Assembly: GCA_023433505.1 (NCBI GenBank)
Contig: JAEZCO010000015.1
Span: 59,126-123,125, forward strand
Direction: 5' to 3'
Length of the DNA: 64,000 bases
Source of the DNA: Bacillota bacterium
GTDB taxonomy: Bacteria; Bacillota; Clostridia; Acetivibrionales; DTU013
Positions 59,059 through 64,000 of this stretch are shown piece by piece. Numbering within the stretch: position 1 is the stretch's first letter; every line of letters begins with the position of its first letter. A program made the position numbers and the translations under genes. The notes under the pieces were generated by a model, which did no database searches, was not told where the DNA came from, and saw only the letters and a program-made list of their open reading frames with translations.

Positions 59059-60441
59059 ATGAAATTGTTCAACACACTTACTAAGCAAAAGGAAGAATTT
59101 GTTCCGCTGGAGGAGGGGCATGTTAAAATATACTCCTGCGGGCCCACCGTTTATCAATATGCACATATTGGAAATCTCAGAACCTATGTCTTCATGGACA
59201 TATTAAGAAGAGTGATGAAATATAACGGATATACGCTCAATCATGTAATGAATATTACTGATGTGGGACACCTGATAGCCGATGCCGACGAGGGCGAAGA
59301 TAAAATGCTGAAAACAGCTAAGGAGCAAAAGAAAACCCCATGGGAAATTGCTGAATATTATACCGGAGTATTTTTTCAGGATACTGCGGATTTGAATATC
59401 GACATGCCGGAAATAGTACCAAAGGCAACAGGCCATATAAATGAAATGATAGAATTCGTATCCGGATTGATTGCTAAAGGGTACGGCTATGAAACGAGCG
59501 ATGGCATCTATTTTGACATAAGCCGGTTTAAAGATTACGGAAAGCTTTCAGGACTGGATATCGAAGGCCAGATAGCAGGTGCAAGAGTCGATGTAAATGA
59601 AGAGAAGCGGCATCCGGCAGATTTTGCATTATGGAAAAAGGCGCCCAAAGAGCATATAATGCAATGGCCAAGTCCCTGGGGAATGGGATATCCCGGCTGG
59701 CACATAGAATGCTCGGCAATGAGCAGGAGTTACCTTGGCGACGTTTTTGACATACACACCGGAGGAGTAGACCACATACCGGTCCACCATGAAAATGAAA
59801 TAGCGCAAAGTGAAGCGCTTATTGGAAAACCTGCGGTAAACTACTGGATGCATGGAGAATTCCTTCTGGTGGATAACGGTAAAATGTCAAAAAGCCTCGG
59901 GAATACTTATACTGTAGCCGATTTGAAAAAGCATGGCATTCATCCCCTGGCGTTCAGGTATTTATGTCTTAATGCGAATTATCGCAGCAAGCTGAATTTT
60001 ACATGGGAAGTCATAAAGTCGGCACAAGTATCACTGGACAGACTCCTGGAAGGTGTACTGGCACATAAAAACGGTACGGATAAAATCGAACCGGAATTGC
60101 TTAAGACTTTCAAGCAGGATTTTGAGGATGCTGTCAATGATGATCTCAATATACCAAGAGCCCTGGGGGGTGTATGGAATATTGTCAGGTACGGGAAAAA
60201 ATCGAAAGACCTTTACGAGCTTCTCCTTGAAATGGATTCCATCCTGGGATTGGATTTTTCAAGTGTGAAAGAAAGCAGCAACGATGAAATTAGTCCTGAA
60301 ATAAAAGAACTGGTGGATCAAAGACAGCAGGCAAGAAAGGATAAGGACTGGAAGCTGGCTGATGAGATCCGGGGTAAACTGAAGGAAATGGGGATTACAT
60401 TGGAAGATACGCCCCAGGGAGTCAAGATCGTAAGAAATTGA
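59059..60441 (+). CDS. cysS: Cysteinyl-tRNA synthetase
   Basis: 460 residues, from the ATG at 59059 with GGAGG 10 nt upstream; an ATG at 59050 is too close to it. The HIGH-like motif AHIGNLRTY, the zinc Cys/His (YSCGPTV, GWHIECSAM and a His beyond), KMSKSLGN and the C-terminal domain with KDWKLADEIRGKLKEMGITL are all present. Charges tRNA-Cys; its operon with cysE means both cysteine supply and charging respond to uncharged tRNA-Cys through the T-box. Confidence 0.96.
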   Translation: MKLFNTLTKQKEEFVPLEEGHVKIYSCGPTVYQYAHIGNLRTYVFMDILRRVMKYNGYTLNHVMNITDVGHLIADADEGEDKMLKTAKEQKKTPWEIAEYYTGVFFQDTADLNIDMPEIVPKATGHINEMIEFVSGLIAKGYGYETSDGIYFDISRFKDYGKLSGLDIEGQIAGARVDVNEEKRHPADFALWKKAPKEHIMQWPSPWGMGYPGWHIECSAMSRSYLGDVFDIHTGGVDHIPVHHENEIAQSEALIGKPAVNYWMHGEFLLVDNGKMSKSLGNTYTVADLKKHGIHPLAFRYLCLNANYRSKLNFTWEVIKSAQVSLDRLLEGVLAHKNGTDKIEPELLKTFKQDFEDAVNDDLNIPRALGGVWNIVRYGKKSKDLYELLLEMDSILGLDFSSVKESSNDEISPEIKELVDQRQQARKDKDWKLADEIRGKLKEMGITLEDTPQGVKIVRN

Positions 60442-60486
60442 AGGTGCTGAGAGAGCGGAGCCTTGCTCCGAGAGGTTGCGGATTTT

Positions 60487-60942
60487 ATGAATGAGGAATT
60501 TTTAAGGAGTATTTGCGAAGGACCGGCGGTAAAGCCGGGTGACCTTAACTCCTATTCCCCGCTTGTCTTGGCGTTCCTGGGGGATGCCGTGTACGAGCTT
60601 TATGTGCGGGCGCTGATTGTATGTGAAGGCAATGCGCCCGTTCACAAGCTGCACAAACGGGCAATCACTTTTGTAAAGGCAAAGGCCCAGTCGGATACCA
60701 TCCACAGGCTGATGGACATTCTCACCGAGGAGGAGCAGGACATTGTCCGGAGAGGACGAAATGCAAAGTCCGGAACGATTCCCAAAAATGCCGATGTGAC
60801 TGAATACAAGTACGCCACGGGTTTTGAGACACTGCTGGGGTATCTGTATCTGAAAAGAGATTTTCCAAGATTGCTGCAAATTTTGAAAATATCGGCTGAA
60901 AGCGGTGAGAAAGGCGAGAATGGCATACAAACCGGCATATAA
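60487..60942 (+). CDS. mrnC: Mini-ribonuclease III
   Basis: 151 residues. SYSPLVLAFLGDAVYELYVR holds the RNase III catalytic helix with the Asp, and HKRAITFVKAKAQS, RGRNAKSGTIPKNADVTEYK and YATGFETLLGYLYL follow. Unlike Rnc it has no dsRNA-binding domain. MrnC matures 23S rRNA in Bacillus. ATG 60487 with GAGAGG upstream; the frame opens 8 codons earlier. The order cysS-mrnC-rlmB is conserved in Firmicutes. Confidence 0.94.
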   Translation: MNEEFLRSICEGPAVKPGDLNSYSPLVLAFLGDAVYELYVRALIVCEGNAPVHKLHKRAITFVKAKAQSDTIHRLMDILTEEEQDIVRRGRNAKSGTIPKNADVTEYKYATGFETLLGYLYLKRDFPRLLQILKISAESGEKGENGIQTGI

Positions 60943-60989
60943 ACCGCTATTTGAAGAATAATATTGGGAAAGAGAAAGGGATGGCGAAA

Positions 60990-62048
60990 ATGAAGGGAAA
61001 ATTCGATACAAATACATTTAAGGATAGTACGAAAAGCAGAGATGGCTATGAAAAACGGACAAGACCGGTTAGCGCCACAAAGCCTGAGACAAATGCCGGG
61101 CAAGGTATCGGTCCCAAGCCGGGGACAAGCATGAGAGCGGGAACTGAGAGCGCACCCAGACAGAGGACAAGCATGAGAGCAGGAACTGAGAGCGCACCCA
61201 GGCAGGGAGATTGGAAAAAGCCTGACAGGCCCTTTAACCAGGGGAGGAAAGTAAAGCCTGCAATGGTTGACGAGTCCGGAGCTGCGGCGCCTGCTGAAAA
61301 CCATGAAGACTTTGACAAGATTGAAGGAAGAAATCCGGTACTGGAGGCTTTAAAGTCAGGAAGAAGCATTAACAAGATCTTTATCTCCAAGGGAGATAAG
61401 GAAGGCTCCATCAACCAGATCATTGCCCTTGGAAAAGAAAAGGGAGTGGTTATTCAGGAGGTTGACAGAAACCGGCTGGATATTATGTCCACATCCCATG
61501 CACACCAGGGTGTTATTGCCTTTGTTGCGGCAAAAGACTACGTCGAAGTGGACGATATACTGGGAATTGCTGAAGCAAGCGGTACTGCGCCTTTTATCAT
61601 CATTTTGGACGAGATCTCCGATGCCTACAATCTCGGCTCGATTCTGCGTACTGCCAATGCGGTGGGGGCCCACGGAGTGATTATTCCCAAAAGAAGGGCT
61701 GTAGGATTGACCGCTACGGTTTCCAAGGCTTCAGCCGGTGCAATTGAGTATGTGCCGGTGGCGAGAGTGACCAATATAAGTCAGACTATTGATTATTTAA
61801 AAAAGAAAAATATTTGGGTGGTAGGGACAGATTCCACGGGGCAGCAGCCATATTATAAAAATGATCTGAAAGGCCCGATAGCTTTAGTAATTGGCAGCGA
61901 AGGCGAAGGCATAGGCAAACTGGTCCGGGAAAGCTGTGACTTTATCGTTAACATTCCCATGATGGGGCAGATAAGTTCGCTGAATGCAGCCGTAGCAGGA
62001 GCGATTGTCATGTATGAGATATTGAAACAAAGGAGTAGCTTGACATAA
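60990..62048 (+). CDS. rlmB: 23S rRNA (guanosine-2'-O-)-methyltransferase, TrmH family
   Basis: About 352 residues from the ATG at 60990. Residues about 110 to the end are a SpoU/TrmH enzyme: IEGRNPVLEALKSGRSINKI, the SpoU motifs ILDEISDAYNLGSILRTANA, LVIGSEGEGIGKLVRESCDF and IPMMGQISSLNAAVAGAIVM. The N-terminal 110 residues are a basic, disordered extension containing an exact-type duplication, SMRAGTESAPRQ twice in tandem. 2'-O-methylates a 23S guanosine or a related site. AAAGGG precedes the ATG. Confidence 0.92.
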   Translation: MKGKFDTNTFKDSTKSRDGYEKRTRPVSATKPETNAGQGIGPKPGTSMRAGTESAPRQRTSMRAGTESAPRQGDWKKPDRPFNQGRKVKPAMVDESGAAAPAENHEDFDKIEGRNPVLEALKSGRSINKIFISKGDKEGSINQIIALGKEKGVVIQEVDRNRLDIMSTSHAHQGVIAFVAAKDYVEVDDILGIAEASGTAPFIIILDEISDAYNLGSILRTANAVGAHGVIIPKRRAVGLTATVSKASAGAIEYVPVARVTNISQTIDYLKKKNIWVVGTDSTGQQPYYKNDLKGPIALVIGSEGEGIGKLVRESCDFIVNIPMMGQISSLNAAVAGAIVMYEILKQRSSLT

Positions 62049-62145
62049 AGGGATGTCTTACGTATAATTGATTTAGAATGGACCCATAGAGAAAAATACT
62101 TCAGCGCACAATATATTTTTACATGATAGGTTGGGGGGCGTGAGC

Positions 62146-62790
62146 TTGAAGCCGAATGCGAATGCAGAGGCCCTGGTAAATACGGACGTAATGACAGATG
62201 AAGAAATTATACAATCGGCGAAAGATGGAGACGTAAATTCCCTCGAGTACCTTATCAACAAATATAAAAGCTTTGTCCGCGCCAAAGCCAGGACATATTT
62301 CCTCATTGGAGCCGACAGAGAAGACATCATACAGGAAGGTATGATCGGCCTCTACAAAGCGATCCGTGACTTCAGGGGGGACAAGCTCTCATCCTTCAGG
62401 GCATTCGCCGAGCTTTGCATAACCAGACAGATAATCACGGCGATTAAGACGGCCACAAGGCAAAAGCATATACCGCTGAATTCCTATGTTTCCCTCAACA
62501 AGCCCATCTTTGACGAGGAATCCGACCGCACTCTCCTGGATGTCATAAGCGAAGAGAGCATCAGTGATCCCGAGGAAATGATGATCAACCGGGAAGAATT
62601 CTCCGGGATCGAAGTGAAAATGGGGGAAATACTCAGCGGCCTGGAATGGGAGGTTTTATCCCTGTATTTACAGGGCAAATCCTATCAGGAAGTCGCAGAA
62701 GAATTGGACAGGCATGTAAAGTCCATCGATAATGCACTGCAGCGTGTAAAACGGAAGCTGGAGAAGTATCTTGAAGAAGGCAGGATATAA
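62146..62790 (+). CDS. sigH: RNA polymerase sporulation sigma factor SigH
   Basis: 214 residues from a TTG at 62146, 7 nt after GGGGGG; an alternative GTG lies at 62140. Region 2 is YKSFVRAKARTYFLIGADRE then DIIQEGMIGLYKAIRDFRGD, and region 4 WEVLSLYLQGKSYQEVAEEL then DRHVKSIDNALQRVKRKLEK, both close to Bacillus Spo0H. SigH drives early sporulation and stationary-phase genes (spo0A, spoIIA). Its position after mrnC-rlmB is the usual one, but yacP, normally between rlmB and sigH, is missing. Confidence 0.95.
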   Translation: MKPNANAEALVNTDVMTDEEIIQSAKDGDVNSLEYLINKYKSFVRAKARTYFLIGADREDIIQEGMIGLYKAIRDFRGDKLSSFRAFAELCITRQIITAIKTATRQKHIPLNSYVSLNKPIFDEESDRTLLDVISEESISDPEEMMINREEFSGIEVKMGEILSGLEWEVLSLYLQGKSYQEVAEELDRHVKSIDNALQRVKRKLEKYLEEGRI

Positions 62791-62817
62791 TTCCTAAAAG
62801 AAGCTTTATTTACATAC

Positions 62818-62846
62818 TGGACATCGCATATGGAATGTGTTATAAT
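62818..62846 (+). promoter_or_regulatory. Promoter of the tRNA pair
   Basis: TGGACA (62818-62823), 17-bp spacer, TATAAT (62841-62846), 28 bp before tRNA-Gly. Confidence 0.7.
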
Positions 62847-62874
62847 ACAATTCGCCCGTTAAGAAAAACACCCT

Positions 62875-62948
62875 GCGGGTGTAGTTCAGTGGTAGAACAT
62901 CAGCTTCCCAAGCTGATTGTGAGGGTTCGATTCCCTTCACCCGCTCCA
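62875..62948 (+). tRNA. tRNA-Gly (anticodon CCC)
   Basis: Acceptor GCGGGTG / CACCCGC, D-loop AGTTCAGTGGTAGAAC, anticodon stem ATCAGC/GCTGAT with loop TTCCCAA, T-loop GGTTCGATTCC and an encoded CCA end. The anticodon CCC reads GGG. Confidence 0.95.
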
Positions 62949-62950
62949 AT

Positions 62951-63026
62951 GCCCTCATAGCTCAGTTGGCAGAGCGCATCCATGGTAAGGATGAGGTCAC
63001 CAGTTCGACTCTGGTTGAGGGCTCCA
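62951..63026 (+). tRNA. tRNA-Thr (anticodon GGT)
   Basis: Acceptor GCCCTCA / TGAGGGC, AGCTCAGTTGGCAGAGC D-arm, anticodon stem CATCC/GGATG with loop ATGGTAA, T-arm with GTTCGACTC and an encoded CCA. Two bp after tRNA-Gly, so cotranscribed. Confidence 0.95.
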
Positions 63027-63034
63027 ACTAAAAC

Positions 63035-63069
63035 AAAAACTTCCGAGATGTTAAATCTCGGAAGTTTTT
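63035..63069 (+). terminator. Terminator of the tRNA operon
   Basis: AAAAACTTCCGAGAT / ATCTCGGAAGTTTTT stem with a small loop. Confidence 0.85.
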
Positions 63070-63256
63070 GTTTATACAGCAACCCGAAACAAAATCGCTA
63101 TAGGTTACGCTATAACGGCTTATTTTGTATTTTATGATGATTGGGATGAAGATTTGGAGTTCCATGGGTTTTACCGTTACAGTATCCACAAAATATGAGG
63201 AGAAATTACATAGGCTTGCCGCAAAAAAAGCAATATTCGGCGATGGGAGGAGAGTT

Positions 63257-63508
63257 ATGAATCTACCAGATGTGGTAAAGGCGATTAAAGATAAAGATGA
63301 CCTTATAAATTTTATATCCGAGCTTCGGTTGGACTTAAAAGATAACTTCAGCACATGGGAGAATCCTACGATTAAAGACTATCTTGAAGCAATGCAATCC
63401 TGGCTTGAGGATATTGATGGCTGGGAAAAAAACTGTGATATTGATGTGAAAATGCCTGTCTGGCAATTCATTGGCCATATTCTGCTTGCTTCAAAAATGT
63501 ACGAATAG
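63257..63508 (+). CDS. DUF7660-like small protein
   Basis: 83 residues from the ATG at 63257, with GGGAGGAG 6 nt upstream. LINFISELRLDLKDNFSTWE, NPTIKDYLEAMQSWLEDIDG and PVWQFIGHILLASKMYE match the pattern I associate with DUF7660, a possible immunity or toxin-linked family in some genomes; no toxin is adjacent. The frame extends upstream without a family match and without a ribosome site. Confidence 0.65.
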   Translation: MNLPDVVKAIKDKDDLINFISELRLDLKDNFSTWENPTIKDYLEAMQSWLEDIDGWEKNCDIDVKMPVWQFIGHILLASKMYE

Positions 63509-63874
63509 TGCCTTGGAGGGTAAAACAGGAACTGTCAGTAAATAATAATTAGTTATAAGAATAACTGGAAATTGTTTCACTTTCAATCTCAAGCTATATA
63601 ATTCAGCAAATATCTATACTATGCAAAAGAATGCACAAGATGTAATGAAGGAGTTCGACAGTTTCTCTATAATTGATTCAGAGTGATTCATGAAAATCAA
63701 TCCTGGCGCAGCGGCGGTTTTAACCCTGTCCTTCTCGCCGGTGCATTTCACTATAGCGGCTGCTGCCTGGCTGTTAATTATTTGCTGGGAAAAGTTATTT
63801 TTGCTTCAACAGTGGTATAGTATTAAGAAATATAGTGTTTGTTTAGCAACACTATTAAAATAGGAGGTATGACC
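63509..63874. other. Gap without a supported gene
   Basis: About 365 bp between the DUF7660-like gene and the FMN reductase. It contains a short open frame (63690-63863, about 57 codons, hydrophobic) with only a poor ribosome site, and AT-rich sequence with a TATAGT box near 63818. No clear terminator. Confidence 0.4.
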
Positions 63875-64000
63875 ATGTTGAAAATTGCAATTATTATCGG
63901 GAGCACCCGCCCGGGACGCAACGGGGAAAAGGTTGCCCGGTGGGTATTTGACCTCGCACAAAAGCGTAGTGACGCACAGTATGAGTTGGTGGATATCGCA
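63875..64000 (+). CDS. NADPH-dependent FMN reductase family protein (partial)
   Basis: The first 42 codons only, cut by the window end: MLKIAIIIGSTRPGRNGEKV then ARWVFDLAQKRSDAQYELVD. IIGSTRPGRNGEKVARWV is the FMN-phosphate loop of the flavodoxin-like NADPH-dependent FMN/azo reductases. TAGGAGG lies 8 nt before the ATG. The substrate is not determinable. Confidence 0.85.
   Translation, partial: MLKIAIIIGSTRPGRNGEKVARWVFDLAQKRSDAQYELVDIA

Noticed and set aside
62875..63260. tRNA pair as an integration site (attB) for a mobile island
   Set aside because: No integrase and no duplicated tRNA 3' end were found downstream in the window.
63690..63863. Hydrophobic frame of 57 codons before the FMN reductase
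   Set aside because: Poor ribosome site, no recognisable motif, and it runs into the promoter region of the next gene; could be a remnant.

Overview
The window looks like a chromosome segment of a spore-forming Clostridium-type Firmicute, possibly of the cellulolytic Ruminiclostridium/Acetivibrio kind; the lineage is inference, as no rRNA is present. The evidence is strong AGGAGG ribosome sites, frequent TTG and GTG starts, and many sporulation genes: spmAB, an alpha/beta SASP, two CotS-family genes, ytxC and sigH. It also carries AbrB, RicT, DarA, a Cys T-box and Mini-RNase III. Almost all of it is core chromosome. One ISL3-type insertion sequence is the only complete mobile element, and there is no phage, CRISPR array or plasmid gene set.

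Layout. 1-7.5 kb: the Firmicute block decarboxylase-tmk-darA-yaaR-holB-ricT-ferredoxin-trmN6-rsmI, facing abrB. 8-19 kb: spmAB, a DUF2600 gene, metG-tatD, an anchored coiled-coil protein, a Met-rich repeat protein, a YabE-like 3D-domain protein, rsmA and a large unknown protein. 19.5-29 kb: a DUF1836 regulator, an NfeD-flotillin pair, a sigma factor with its membrane partner, zapA, an AlkP-superfamily enzyme, a U32 protein and dut. 29-38.5 kb: an orphan response regulator with a degenerate GGDEF domain, a PPi-type phosphofructokinase, a sugar-nucleotide epimerase, a long HflX, a Nudix protein, a YigZ protein, a CoA-binding protein, an orphan histidine kinase and yebC. 39-41 kb: the insertion sequence. 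41-46.5 kb: small genes (SASP, DUF378, PC4), a DUF6873-like protein, ytxC and a P-loop/Asp23 fusion. 46.8-51.4 kb, minus strand: a spore-coat saccharide operon of two cotS genes, a glycosyltransferase and ugd. 52-57.7 kb: OGG-type glycosylase, DUF3343, a probable structured ncRNA, unknown proteins and a holin-family protein. 57.8-63 kb: Cys T-box, cysE-cysS-mrnC-rlmB, sigH and two tRNAs, then a small gene and the start of an FMN reductase.

The most unusual points are these. (1) An HflX gene whose frame extends 71 codons upstream of any ATG/GTG/TTG to a well-placed ATA; the extension completes a JAMM/JAB-like motif ahead of the GTPase. (2) A strongly promoted, highly folded RNA candidate at about 54.39-54.73 kb that I cannot assign. 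(3) A second orphan promoter-terminator unit at 44.85-45.08 kb. (4) A transposase split exactly at a canonical -1 slippery heptamer, so the catalytic Glu lies only in the shifted frame. (5) Two dispersed intergenic repeat families, one MITE-like, including a hybrid of both.

The genes form several working groups: translation and RNA modification (metG, cysS, rsmA, rsmI, rlmB, trmN6, hflX, mrnC), spore formation, membrane-domain organisation and stress, and cysteine supply coupled to Cys-tRNA charging. All functions are inferred from sequence motifs read by eye; no searches were run.
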